Part shown: piece by piece, positions 52,250 through 61,033 of the stretch
Position numbering within the stretch: the stretch's first letter is position 1
Layout of the letters: each line of letters opens with the position of its first letter
NCBI RefSeq assembly: GCF_009733595.1
Contig: NZ_WOFH01000001.1
Coordinates: 913,242-977,241, forward strand
Direction of reading: 5' to 3'
DNA: 64,000 bases
Source: Actinomadura litoris
GTDB taxonomy: Bacteria; Actinomycetota; Actinomycetes; Streptosporangiales; Streptosporangiaceae
The notes under the pieces: generated by a model
Database searches by the model: none
The model's input: the letters and a program-made list of their open reading frames with translations, nothing else
Told to the model about the DNA's origin: nothing
Translations under genes and position numbers: made by a program

Positions 52250-52325
52250 TTGTGGTTGTAGCATCGCCCTCGGGTACGGGTCAACGGTCGGCCGACGATC
52301 GTGACCCACTCGGGAGGGCAGGAAG

Positions 52326-53450
52326 ATGGAACGCTTGCCGGCCGCCGTCTGCGTGGGCGAATCGATGGCCGTGCTCCTTCCCGACCAACCCGGTCCCCTT
52401 GAGGACGTTTCCTCATTTCACCCTGCTTCCGGGGGCGCCGAGGCGAACGTCGCGCGCGGCCTCGTCGCGCTCGGCGTCCCCACGGCCTGGGTCGGACGTG
52501 TCGGCGACGACGGGTTCGGACGCCGTGTGACACGCGACCTCGCGGCGGGCGGAGTCGACATCCGCGGTGTGTCCGTCGACTCGCGCCGCCCGACCGGCCT
52601 CTATGTGAAGGAGGTCGGGCTCGGCGGCAGTGTCCTGCATTACTACCGGGACGGGTCCGCCGGGTCCGCGATCGGCCCGTCCGTGCTGGACGACCCGTCC
52701 GCCGGGCCGCTGCTGGGCGGCGCGCGGCTCGTGCACCTGTCGGGCATCACCGCCGCGCTGTCGGACTCCGCGCTCGAACTCACCCGCGAGCTGCTGCTGC
52801 GCCCGCGCGACGGGCAGCTCGTGAGCTTCGACCTGAACTGGCGTCCCGCGCTGTGGCGGCGGCGCGGGCCCGGCCGCCCGGAGGCGGTGCTGGCGCCGCT
52901 GCTGAACGCGGCCGACATCGTGCTGCTCGGCGCGGACGAGGCCACCGCCGTGCTCGGCACCGGCGACCCCGCCGAGCTGCGCGCGCTGCTGCCCGGCCCG
53001 GCGACGCTCGTCGTCAAGGACGACGCCCACCACGCGACCGCGCTCACCCGCCGCTCCACCGGTGCCGGCGACGCGGTCTCCGGAGACTCCTCCGTCACCG
53101 AGCCCGCGCTGAACGTGGAGGTCGTCGAGCCGGTAGGGGCGGGGGACGCGTTCGCCGCCGGATACCTCACCGGTACGCTGCGCGGGTACGGTCCACGGCG
53201 CTGCCTGCGGCTCGGTCACCTCGCGGCGGCCGCGACGCTGGTCGTACCCGGCGACCACGGGCCGCCGCCCCCGCCCGACCTGGTGGACGGACTGCTCCGC
53301 GCGTCCGCCGCCGAGTGGGCGGCGACGACGGTCCGGGCCTCGGGCATCGGCCGCCCGCTGGTGACAGGCCACGCGGTGCCGATGGCGCGGGCCGAGGAAA
53401 CGGATCGTTCCGGAGCGGCGGACCGCTCGGTGGAGGAGGGGAGCCGGTGA
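52326..53450 (+). CDS. PfkB family sugar kinase (2-keto-3-deoxygluconate kinase-like)
   Basis: A 374-residue ribokinase-fold kinase. Motifs are VGESMAVLLPDQPGPL, the substrate loop GGAEANVARGLVALG, and the anion-hole/catalytic signature VEPVGAGDAFAAGYLTG. A related short copy, STGAGDAVSGDSS, sits about 30 residues earlier, perhaps an internal duplication. The C-terminal 45 residues extend past the usual end. It is the first gene of the rightward arm and overlaps the IclR gene by GTGA. The substrate is unclear; a keto-acid sugar or a breakdown product of the D-amino-acid pathway is possible. Confidence 0.87.
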   Translation: MERLPAAVCVGESMAVLLPDQPGPLEDVSSFHPASGGAEANVARGLVALGVPTAWVGRVGDDGFGRRVTRDLAAGGVDIRGVSVDSRRPTGLYVKEVGLGGSVLHYYRDGSAGSAIGPSVLDDPSAGPLLGGARLVHLSGITAALSDSALELTRELLLRPRDGQLVSFDLNWRPALWRRRGPGRPEAVLAPLLNAADIVLLGADEATAVLGTGDPAELRALLPGPATLVVKDDAHHATALTRRSTGAGDAVSGDSSVTEPALNVEVVEPVGAGDAFAAGYLTGTLRGYGPRRCLRLGHLAAAATLVVPGDHGPPPPPDLVDGLLRASAAEWAATTVRASGIGRPLVTGHAVPMARAEETDRSGAADRSVEEGSR

Positions 53451-54202
53451 GCCAGAGCCTCGCCCGCGCGCTCGCCATCCTCGGCGACCTGGGCGAGGGC
53501 CCGCGCACCCTCGACGAGCTGGCGGCGAAGGTCGGCGTGCACAAGACGACCGTGCTGCGGCTGCTGCGCACGATGGAGGAGGAGCGGTTCGTCCACCGCG
53601 ACGCCGACCACCGCTTCCACCTCGGCGCCGGGCTGTTCGCGCTGGCGGGCGCGGCGCTGGAGCAGCGCGGCATCCGCGACATCGCGGCGCCGCATCTGGC
53701 GCGGCTGAACGACGCGACGGGCCAGACCGTCCACCTCGGCGTGTACGAGGGCGGCGACGTCGTCTACCTCGACAAGTACGACTCGCGGCACGCGATCCGC
53801 ATGTACTCGCGGGTGGGGCTGCGGATGCCGCTGCACGCGACCGCGATCGCCAAGGTGCTGCTCGCCGACCTGCCCGAGCCGCGCCGCCGCCGCGCCGCCG
53901 CCGAGATCGACTACGTCCCGTTCACCGAGCACACGATCACCGGTCCGGACGCGCTGCTGGAGGAGCTGGCGCGCGTCGCGGGCCAGGGCTACGCGATGGA
54001 CGACGCCGAGCACGAGACGTTCATCCGCTGCGTCGCGGCACCCGTCCGGGACGCCTCCGGACGCGTCGTCGCCGCCGTCTCCATCTCGGTGCCCGAGGTC
54101 GTGCTGAGCCGTGACGACGTCGTCGCGCTGCTGCCCGACCTCCTCGCGACCACCCGCGCCATCTCCGCCGACTGCGGCCACACCGAAAGGGATTCCCCAT
54201 GA
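53447..54202 (+). CDS. IclR family transcriptional regulator
   Basis: A 251-residue regulator. The winged helix (SLARALAILGDLGEGPRTLDELAAKVGVHKTTVLRLLRTMEEE) is followed by an IclR effector domain with LHATAIAKVLLADLPE, RVAGQGYAMDDAEHETFIRCVAAPVRDASGRVVAAVSIS. GTG 53447 follows GGAGGAGGGG and overlaps the kinase stop. It is followed by ridA with an ATGA overlap. It should control both arms of the locus through the duplicated sites at 52214-52249. The effector is probably a D-amino acid or its keto acid. Confidence 0.92.
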   Translation: MSQSLARALAILGDLGEGPRTLDELAAKVGVHKTTVLRLLRTMEEERFVHRDADHRFHLGAGLFALAGAALEQRGIRDIAAPHLARLNDATGQTVHLGVYEGGDVVYLDKYDSRHAIRMYSRVGLRMPLHATAIAKVLLADLPEPRRRRAAAEIDYVPFTEHTITGPDALLEELARVAGQGYAMDDAEHETFIRCVAAPVRDASGRVVAAVSISVPEVVLSRDDVVALLPDLLATTRAISADCGHTERDSP

Positions 54203-54603
54203 CCGACAAGACGACCGTGCGCACCGACGGCGCCCCCACCCCCGCCTACGCGTTCTCGCAGGGCGTGCGGAAGGGCCCGCTCCTCCAGGTGTCCGGGCAG
54301 GGCCCGCAGGACCCGGCGACCGGCGAGTTCCTCTACCCCGGCGACGTGAAGGCGCAGACGCGGCGCGTCCTGCAGAACATCAAGGCGGTGCTGGAGGCGG
54401 GCGGCGCGAGCGTCGAGGACGTGCTGATGCTCCGTGTCTACCTGAAGACGCGCGACGACTTCCCCGCGATGAACGAGGAGTACGAGGCGTTCATCAAGGA
54501 GAACTGCCCGAGCGGCGTCCTGCCGTCCCGCACGACGGTCGCGGTCGAGCTTCCGCACCCGGCGATGCTGGTCGAGATCGACGCGCTCGCCGTCGTCGGC
54601 TAA
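54199..54603 (+). CDS. ridA: RidA family enamine/imine deaminase
   Basis: A 134-residue trimeric-type RidA protein: YAFSQGVRKGPLLQVSGQGPQDPATGE, VLQNIKAVLEAGGASVEDVL and LPSRTTVAVELPHPAMLVEIDALA, with the conserved catalytic Arg in SRTTV. It hydrolyses reactive enamines or imines released by PLP-dependent dehydratases. That fits the D-serine-dehydratase-like enzyme of the opposite arm. It overlaps the IclR gene by 4 bases. Confidence 0.92.
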   Translation: MTDKTTVRTDGAPTPAYAFSQGVRKGPLLQVSGQGPQDPATGEFLYPGDVKAQTRRVLQNIKAVLEAGGASVEDVLMLRVYLKTRDDFPAMNEEYEAFIKENCPSGVLPSRTTVAVELPHPAMLVEIDALAVVG

Positions 54604-54612
54604 CGCCCGCCG

Positions 54613-55401
54613 TCAGGCGCGCGTCCGGGACAGCCGGCCGGTCGCGACCAGCTCCAGCGTGATGAGCACCGCGATCGCCTCGATGGCCAGCAGGCCGATG
54701 AGGACGAGGAGCTGCGTCGCGCCGGCCTCGACCGGGTCGGCGCCGCCGAGCAGCACGCCGACGAACGCTCCCGGCAGCGTGACGAGCCCGACCGTCCGCG
54801 TCTGGTCGAGGACGGGGAACAGCGCGAGCGCCGCCGCCGGGCGGCACACCTCCAGCGCCGCGTCCCGCGCGAGGAGGCCGAGTGCGAGGCCGCCCTCGTA
54901 CTCGCCGCGGCGCGTGCTCAGCTCGTCCAGGGCACGGCGCCCGGTGAGGCCGGTCGCCGACATCGCGCCGCCGATGAAGATCCCGGCGATCGGCAGCACC
55001 GCCACCGGCCGCGCCGGGACGAGCGTCGAGGCCGTCAGCAGCGCGAGCACGGGGGCGACGCCCGCGACGATCGGCAGCGCCGCCCACCAGGCCGCCGTGA
55101 GGAAGGCGCGGCCGCGGGCCGAGCCGGTGACGCGGTGGCCCGCCGTCGCGGCGGCGACCACGACCATGCCCGCGATGAACGCCGACGTCCAGCCCGCACT
55201 GCCCAGCACCGCCGCGATGACCAGCGACACCGCCGCGAGCTGCGCGGCGGCGCGCACCGCCGCGACGAGCATGTCGCGGCCGAGGCCGAGGCCGCCGAAG
55301 CGCGCGAGGACCGCGGCGGCCGACGCGAGCGCGACGAGGACGAGCGCGAGCACCGGCCCGACCTCCGGCGCCGCGTCCACCGCCCCCGCCATGCCGGTCA
55401 T
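54613..55401 (-). CDS. FetB-like (UPF0014) ABC transporter permease
   Basis: A 262-residue membrane protein with 6-7 TM helices, matching the UPF0014/YbbM/FetB family: LAAVSLVIAAVL, LPIAGIFIGGAMSATGLTGRRALDEL and VGLVTLPGAFVGVLLGGADPVEAGATQLLVLIGLLAIEAIAVLI. In E. coli FetAB exports iron and aids peroxide resistance. No ATPase partner is adjacent in the window. ATG 55401 or 55392 may start it; neither has a good ribosome site. It is convergent with ridA (9 bases apart). Confidence 0.85.
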   Translation of the reverse strand: MTGMAGAVDAAPEVGPVLALVLVALASAAAVLARFGGLGLGRDMLVAAVRAAAQLAAVSLVIAAVLGSAGWTSAFIAGMVVVAAATAGHRVTGSARGRAFLTAAWWAALPIVAGVAPVLALLTASTLVPARPVAVLPIAGIFIGGAMSATGLTGRRALDELSTRRGEYEGGLALGLLARDAALEVCRPAAALALFPVLDQTRTVGLVTLPGAFVGVLLGGADPVEAGATQLLVLIGLLAIEAIAVLITLELVATGRLSRTRA

Positions 55402-55463
55402 TATTCCAATTGGGTTGCTTGTGATCTCATAGCGCCCTCCTACCCGCTTAAAACCCCGATAGC

Positions 55464-56312
55464 GTGGGACTTGTGGAGGATGAGGACGCGGGCGGGACGT
55501 CCCGCCGCAAAGCGCTCTGGTTGATGGGCGCGGCCGCCGCCGGGCTCGCGGCGCTCGGAGCCGACGAGGCCCATCCGTCCCAGGGGTCGCGGGCGACGGC
55601 GCAGGCGGTGCCGACACCGCGCGCGCGGCCGGTCATCCATCCGACCCCGACGCCGACCCCCACCCCGACGCCGCGTCCCGCCGTGTGGACCCCGGCGAAG
55701 CTCACCGCGACGGAGACGCCGGTGCGTGAGCTGACGCAGCTCGTCCCGGCGCCGCCGCCGAACACGATCGCGCTGACCATCGACGACGGGCCGAGCCCGC
55801 TGTGGACGCCGCGCGTGCTGGACCTGCTCGCCGAGCAGCGGATCCACGCGACGTTCTTCATCATCGGCGAGCAGGTGCAGGAGTTCCCCAAGCTCACCCG
55901 CCGCATCGCCGACGCCGGTCACCAGATCTGCAACCACACGATGACGCACCCCATCACGATCGGGGGCCTGTCGCGCAAGCGCGTCAACAAGGAGGTCGTG
56001 GACGCGCACAAGCGGATCGCCGACGTCACCGGCGTCGTGCCGCAGTTCTTCCGCTCGCCGGGCGGCGCGTGGTCCAAGACCGTCCTTGAGGTGGTCGCCG
56101 AGCACTCGATGCTGCCGATCGACTGGGCCGTCGACCCGCGCGACTGGTCGCGGCCGGGCGTCGGGCACATCCGCAGGACGCTGCTGCACGCGAAGGCGGG
56201 CAGCATCATGCTCTGCCACGACGGCGGCGGCGACCGCTCGCAGACGCTCGCGGCGCTGAAGACCGTCATCCCGAAGATGAAGAAGCGCGGCCTGACGTTC
56301 GTCGCGCTCTAG
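55464..56312 (+). CDS. Tat-exported polysaccharide deacetylase
   Basis: A 282-residue NodB protein. A twin-arginine signal (TSRRKALWLMGAAAAGLAALG) indicates Tat export of a folded, perhaps metal-loaded enzyme. A (Pro-Thr)5 spacer near residue 62 precedes the catalytic domain. NodB motifs are LTIDDGPSP, HTMTHP, FFRSPGGAW, DWAVDPRDW and IMLCHDGG, all intact. It should deacetylate peptidoglycan, chitin or another wall polymer. GTG 55464 is used; GTG 55473 is an alternative. The stop overlaps the convergent mca gene by CTAG. It keeps the canonical motif that the lipoprotein paralogue at 1372 has altered. Confidence 0.92.
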   Translation: MGLVEDEDAGGTSRRKALWLMGAAAAGLAALGADEAHPSQGSRATAQAVPTPRARPVIHPTPTPTPTPTPRPAVWTPAKLTATETPVRELTQLVPAPPPNTIALTIDDGPSPLWTPRVLDLLAEQRIHATFFIIGEQVQEFPKLTRRIADAGHQICNHTMTHPITIGGLSRKRVNKEVVDAHKRIADVTGVVPQFFRSPGGAWSKTVLEVVAEHSMLPIDWAVDPRDWSRPGVGHIRRTLLHAKAGSIMLCHDGGGDRSQTLAALKTVIPKMKKRGLTFVAL

Positions 56313-57169
56313 TCCGCGATCCCGGCCAGCCCGGCGAACAGGTCGGTCTCGGGGGTGGGCGACGCGACGTGCGAGCGGGCCAGGTGGTAGTCCTCGGTCG
56401 GCCAGACGTCGCGTTCGACGTCGCGCGGATGCGTCATGAAGCCCGCGCCCGGGTCGATCTGCGTCGCGTGGGCGAGCAGGGCCCGGTCGCGGACGGCGAA
56501 GTACTCCGCGCAGCGCACGCGCGTGGTGATGCCGAGTTCCGGGGCGTCGGACGGCCAGCCCTCAAGGATCGGGCCGATCTCCGACGCGAGACCCCGCCCG
56601 GTCATGCCGTCGTGCAGCGCCTGGAACCACCGCCGGGAGAAGGCGCCCTGGTAGTAGAGCTTGAGCGGACGCCACGGACGTCCCGTCCCGGGATAGCGGG
56701 CGGGGTCGCCGGACGCGTCGAACGCCTCCACCGTCACCTCGTGGGTCCTGACGTGGTCGGGGTGCGGGTAGCCGCCCGTCTCGTCATAGGTCACGACCAC
56801 GTGCGGACGGAACCCGCGCATCAGCTCCACCAGCGGGCGCGCCGCGTCGGCGAGCGGCGTCACCGCGAAGCAGCCGTCCGGGAGCGGCTCGCCCTCGCCC
56901 GGCAGCCCGGAGTCGGTGAACCCGAGGAAGCGGTGCCGGACACCGAGGATCGCGCGCGCCGCCTCCATCTCCGCGCGGCGGATCGCGGGGAGGTCGGCGC
57001 GGACGTCCGGCCGGTCCATCGCCGGGTTGAGGACGTCGCCGCGCTCCCCTCCGGTGCAGGTCGCGACCATGACGTCCACGCCCTCGGCCGCGTACCTGGC
57101 CAGCGTCGCCGCGCCCTTGCTCGACTCGTCGTCGGGATGGGCGTGCACGCTCAGCAGGCGGAACGTCAT
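56309..57169 (-). CDS. mca: mycothiol S-conjugate amidase
   Basis: A 286-residue zinc hydrolase of the PIG-L/MshB superfamily. SVHAHPDDESSKGAATLARYAAEGVDV carries the His-Pro-Asp-Asp zinc site, and YDETGGYPHPDHVRTH the third ligand. The YHLARSHV C-terminal region and the length fit Mca rather than MshB. It cleaves mycothiol-drug conjugates to a mercapturic acid and glucosaminyl inositol, detoxifying electrophiles. It overlaps the upstream MFS gene by ATGA, linking conjugate cleavage to export. Confidence 0.92.
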   Translation of the reverse strand: MTFRLLSVHAHPDDESSKGAATLARYAAEGVDVMVATCTGGERGDVLNPAMDRPDVRADLPAIRRAEMEAARAILGVRHRFLGFTDSGLPGEGEPLPDGCFAVTPLADAARPLVELMRGFRPHVVVTYDETGGYPHPDHVRTHEVTVEAFDASGDPARYPGTGRPWRPLKLYYQGAFSRRWFQALHDGMTGRGLASEIGPILEGWPSDAPELGITTRVRCAEYFAVRDRALLAHATQIDPGAGFMTHPRDVERDVWPTEDYHLARSHVASPTPETDLFAGLAGIAD

Positions 57170-58590
57170 CGGGAGACCTTTCGGGCCGGGTAGAAGAAGG
57201 CGGGGACGAGCGTCACGGCGGAGAGCCCGACCGCCCACCAGAACGTCGCGCCGTAGGCGGCGGCGCCGGTGTGGTGGTCCAGCGAGTGCTGGAGGACGAC
57301 CGCGAGCACGGCCGTGCCCAGCGACCCGCCGACCCGGTTGACGGTGTTGACGGCTCCGGCGGCGCGGGCCGCCTCGTCCGGCCGGACCGAGGCGTAGATC
57401 GTCGCCATGCCGGGCGCCATCACGACGCCGAGCCCCGCGCCGCGCAGCACCAGCGAGGCGACCAGCAGCCACCCGGGCGGGCCCGCGCCGAGCCGCGTGA
57501 ACGCGAGCGTCCCGGCGAGCGTCAGCACGATCCCGGTGAGGATGAGCGGACGCGGCGCCACGCGGTCGGTGAGCCGCGAGGCGAAGTACGTCGCGACGGC
57601 GGTGCCGAGCGCCTGCGGCGCGAGGAGCAGCCCGGCCCCCAGCGCGGACGCGTGCTCGACCTGCTGGTAGTAGAGCGGCAGCAGCAGCATGGAGCTGTAG
57701 AGCGCCGCGCCTTGCAGGAACGAGTTGGCCGTCGCGACCGCGAAGCCGCGCCGCGCGAACAGCCGCAGGTCGATGAGCGCGTTCCCGCGGCGGCGCAGCG
57801 CGTGCGCCACGTAGGCGGTGAGCAGGCACGTCCCGGCGGCGAGGGGGACGGCGACGCGCGCCGGGGCCGCGCCGCCCGCGTCCCCCAGCTCGGAGAACCC
57901 GTAGACGATCGCGGCGAGGCCGGGCGAGAGCAGCGCCAGCCCGAGCGCGTCGAGCCGTCCGCCCTTCCCGCGCTCCCCCGCCGGGTCGGCCGGGACGTGC
58001 CGCTTCGCCAGCAGCAGCGTCAGCAGCCCGACGGGGACGTTCACCAGGAACATCCACCGCCAGTCGAGCCGTCCGACGACCAGCCCGCCGATCACCGGCC
58101 CGAGGACGGGCGCGAACGTCAGCGGCAGGACCGTGATGCCGAAGACCCGCCCGAGCCGCGCCGGACCGGCCGCGCGGACCACGATCGACTGCCCGATCGG
58201 CTGGATCAGCCCGCCGCCGACGCCCTGGAGCACCCGGAACGCGATCAGGCTCCCGGCCGACCAGGCGAGCCCGCACAGCGCGGACCCGGCGGTGAACAGC
58301 GCGACCGACGTCATCCACATCGTCTTCGCGCCGAACCGGTCGCTCGCCCAGCCCGCGAGCGGCATCACCATCGAGATCGCGAGCAGGTACCCGGCCGACA
58401 CCCACTGGAGCGTGCCGACGGGGCTGCGGAACTCGCGGGCGACCGAGTCGAGGCCGACGGTGACGATCGTCGTGTCGAGCATCGCGAGGATCGGGCCGAG
58501 GACGAGGACGAACGACGTCTTCAGCAGCGCCGCGTCGAGCCGGTCCTGCGGCGCGGCCGCCTCGGGGGCGCGGCCGGCTGCGGTCTTCAC
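57166..58590 (-). CDS. MFS exporter, DHA2 (EmrB/QacA) type, coupled to mca
   Basis: A 474-residue 14-TM exporter. LVLGPILAMLDTTIVTVGLDSVARE (TM1 with Asp), GWASDRFGAKTMWM (motif A) and LPLTFAPVLGPVIGGLVVGRLDWRWMFLVNVP (motif C) place it in DHA2. GTG 58590 follows GGAGG. It is the first gene of a two-gene unit with mca. It may export mercapturates or the original toxin. The promoter TTGACC-N18-TACTTT on the minus strand is covered by a 46-base dyad. No regulator gene is adjacent. Confidence 0.92.
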   Translation of the reverse strand: MKTAAGRAPEAAAPQDRLDAALLKTSFVLVLGPILAMLDTTIVTVGLDSVAREFRSPVGTLQWVSAGYLLAISMVMPLAGWASDRFGAKTMWMTSVALFTAGSALCGLAWSAGSLIAFRVLQGVGGGLIQPIGQSIVVRAAGPARLGRVFGITVLPLTFAPVLGPVIGGLVVGRLDWRWMFLVNVPVGLLTLLLAKRHVPADPAGERGKGGRLDALGLALLSPGLAAIVYGFSELGDAGGAAPARVAVPLAAGTCLLTAYVAHALRRRGNALIDLRLFARRGFAVATANSFLQGAALYSSMLLLPLYYQQVEHASALGAGLLLAPQALGTAVATYFASRLTDRVAPRPLILTGIVLTLAGTLAFTRLGAGPPGWLLVASLVLRGAGLGVVMAPGMATIYASVRPDEAARAAGAVNTVNRVGGSLGTAVLAVVLQHSLDHHTGAAAYGATFWWAVGLSAVTLVPAFFYPARKVSR

Positions 58591-58600
58591 GCGGGACCTC

Positions 58601-58646
58601 CAAGTAGTTGTGATGAACCTAAAAGTAGGCTCATCACAACTACTTG
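58601..58646 (-). promoter_or_regulatory. 46-base dyad operator over the MFS-mca promoter
   Basis: CAAGTAGTTGTGATGA (58601-58616) pairs perfectly with TCATCACAACTACTTG (58631-58646). Inner CCTA/TAGG pairs surround AAAG, with one mismatch. On the minus strand, -35 TTGACC (58646-58651) and -10 TACTTT (58622-58627) are 18 bases apart, so the dyad covers the whole promoter. The arms are AT-rich, arguing for protein binding rather than termination. Confidence 0.85.
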
Positions 58647-58670
58647 GTCAAGCAGATATTTATGCTCGTC

Positions 58671-60932
58671 CTAGATTTCTTGGACGACCGGCGCCGGGCG
58701 GCGCTCCCACGGCGCCTCCTCCTGGACGGCCTCGCCGTGCGAGACGCGGGGCAGCCACTCCAGCCAGCGCGGCAGGTACCAGTTCGCGCGCCCCAGCAGG
58801 GACATGAGGGCGGGCAGCAGCACCACCCGCACCACGGTCGCGTCGATCAGCACCGCGACCGCGAGGCCCACGCCGAGCTGCTTGAAGTCCTGCATCGACA
58901 GCGTCCCGAAGATCGCGAATGTGGCGATCATGATGACGGCGGCGCTGGTCACCACGCCCGCCGTCGACCGGACGCCGTCCGCGACCGCCTGCGTGGTGGG
59001 CAGCCCCCGGTCGTATGCCTCCCGGATCCGCGAGACGACGAACACGTGGTAATCCATCGACAGCCCGAACAGCACGACGAACACGAACAGCGGGATCCAC
59101 GACTCCAGCGCCCCCGCGCCCTCCGTCCCGACCAGCGCGTCGCCCCAGCCGTGCTGGAACACCGCGACCATCACCCCGTACGCGGCGCCGACCGACAGCA
59201 GGTTCAGCGCGATCGCGCTGACCGCGATCACCACCGAGCGGAAGAACACCAGCATCAGCAGGAACGTGATCCCCATGACGAACAGGAACACGGGCACGAT
59301 CGCCGACTTGAGCTGGGCGTTGTAGTCGGTCGAGGAGGCGAGCTGCCCGGAGACCGCCGCCTGCGCGACCCCTCCGACCGTCTCCGGGACGATCTTCGTC
59401 CGCAACGTCTCCAGCGCGTGCTTGGACGCGGCGTCCGCGCCGGATCCCGCAAGCGGCACGTCGATCCGCGCGATGTTCTCCCGCTCGTGGACGGTGACGT
59501 CGATCGGCTCGTTCATCTCCCCGGACGCGACCGCCCGCCGCTTCAGCTCCTCGATCGCCGCCCGCACCTCCGGCGCGTCGATGTCGCGCGCCTTCACCAC
59601 GACGGCGGCGGGCTCCGGGTTGCCGGGGAAGGCCGCGTTCAACTTGGTGTAGGTGGCCACGATGGGCTCGCCGGAGGGGATCTGCTGGTCGATCGAGAGC
59701 CGCTCGGTCCGCATGCCGAGCGCGGGCGCGGCCAGCACCAGCAGCACCCCCGCCGAGACCACCGCCGCGATCCCCGGACGCGCCAGGACGGGCCGCAGCA
59801 GAGCCCCCACCACACCGCCGCCCCCGCGGTGACGGTGTGACAGGTGGCCCGGCAGGTGGCCCGACGAGCCGTGCATCCGGTGCCGCCGGTGCAGCCGGTG
59901 CATCCGGCCCAGCCGGACGCGGCCGAAGTCGACCTTGTCGCCGAGCAGCGACAGCAGCGCGGGCAGGACGGTCACCGAGCCGAGCATGGCGATCAGCACG
60001 ACGAGGATCGTCGCGACCGCGAAGCCCTTGAACAGCAGCAGTCCGGACAGGAACATCCCCGACATCGCCACCATCACGGTCAGCCCGGACACCAGCACCG
60101 ACCGTCCCGAGGTGGCCGCCGCGATCGCCAGCGCGGCCTCCCGGTCGCGCCCGCGCGCCCGCTCCTCCCGTTCGCGCTGGAGGTAGAACAGGCAGTAGTC
60201 GACGCCGACCGCGAGCCCCATCAGCAGCATCACCGAGTTCGTCGTCTGGTCGACGTGCAGGGCGTGGCTGGTCACCGCGAGCAGCCCGCCCGCCGCGAGG
60301 AACGCCGTGAACGCCAGCACCACCGGCAGCACGGCCGCGAGCAGCGCCCCGAACGCCACCAGCAGGATGCCGATCGCGAGCGGCACCGCGGTCAACTCCG
60401 CGCGCTCGAAGTCGCTGCCGAGCGCGTGCTCGAACCAGGCGTCGGCGGTCGCGCCGCCGAACTCCCCCATCTCCACCGAGGGGTTGGCGCGCTGGGCCTT
60501 CGCGACCGCGGCCTGGACGGCGGGCAGCGGGTCGGGCGCCCCGTCCGGCGCCTCCTTCAGCGTGAACTGGACGATGACGTGCCGGCGGTCCTTGGACACC
60601 ACGTCCGGGCGGAAGCCGGTGACCACCCCGCTGGCCCGCACGTTCGCGCGGACGGCGGCGGCCGCGCGGGTCATCTCCGGCGACCCGGCGGCGTGGGCGC
60701 CACCGGAGATCAGCACGGTCTCCTGGTCGGGGTCCTCGATGCCCGCCTCGTCAAGGATCTTGGCGGCCCGCGCCGACTGGCCGGTGCCCTGCTCATGGTC
60801 GGCCATCGTGACCTGCCCGGTCATCCCGCCGAGCACCGCGGCGAGGACGACGAACAGCAGCCAGCCGGAGATGGCGAGGAGGCGGTGGCGCGCGCTCCAG
60901 CCGCCGAGCGCGGCGGCGAGGTTCCGTTTCAT
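58671..60932 (-). CDS. MMPL family exporter with histidine-rich cytoplasmic loop
   Basis: A 753-residue RND-type transporter with duplicated MMPL domains. Proton-relay segments are GLAVGVDYCLFYLQREREER and LFGLSMDYHVFVVSRIREAYDRG. Between the two halves, residues 345-368 hold eight histidines (HRLHRRHRMHGSSGHLPGH...), probably cytoplasmic and unusual for the family. ATG 60932 has GGGGGG upstream. It diverges from a two-component system across a 36-base dyad. Export of a lipid or drug is expected. The loop could bind metal or be an expanded repeat. Confidence 0.92.
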   Translation of the reverse strand: MKRNLAAALGGWSARHRLLAISGWLLFVVLAAVLGGMTGQVTMADHEQGTGQSARAAKILDEAGIEDPDQETVLISGGAHAAGSPEMTRAAAAVRANVRASGVVTGFRPDVVSKDRRHVIVQFTLKEAPDGAPDPLPAVQAAVAKAQRANPSVEMGEFGGATADAWFEHALGSDFERAELTAVPLAIGILLVAFGALLAAVLPVVLAFTAFLAAGGLLAVTSHALHVDQTTNSVMLLMGLAVGVDYCLFYLQREREERARGRDREAALAIAAATSGRSVLVSGLTVMVAMSGMFLSGLLLFKGFAVATILVVLIAMLGSVTVLPALLSLLGDKVDFGRVRLGRMHRLHRRHRMHGSSGHLPGHLSHRHRGGGGVVGALLRPVLARPGIAAVVSAGVLLVLAAPALGMRTERLSIDQQIPSGEPIVATYTKLNAAFPGNPEPAAVVVKARDIDAPEVRAAIEELKRRAVASGEMNEPIDVTVHERENIARIDVPLAGSGADAASKHALETLRTKIVPETVGGVAQAAVSGQLASSTDYNAQLKSAIVPVFLFVMGITFLLMLVFFRSVVIAVSAIALNLLSVGAAYGVMVAVFQHGWGDALVGTEGAGALESWIPLFVFVVLFGLSMDYHVFVVSRIREAYDRGLPTTQAVADGVRSTAGVVTSAAVIMIATFAIFGTLSMQDFKQLGVGLAVAVLIDATVVRVVLLPALMSLLGRANWYLPRWLEWLPRVSHGEAVQEEAPWERRPAPVVQEI

Positions 60933-61033
60933 GGGTGTCCCCCCGAGGGTCAATGGGATGTGCTCGCAAAGGGGGATGCGGCACGCCTTGAACGCTAGGA
61001 AGCGGCCCGGGGGAGGCGACATGGCCCTAGATG

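Noticed and set aside
55640..55680. (Pro-Thr)n repeat in the Tat deacetylase as a phase-variable tract
   Set aside because: It encodes a normal flexible linker seen in secreted actinobacterial enzymes, and its period is a codon pair, so length changes would not switch the frame.
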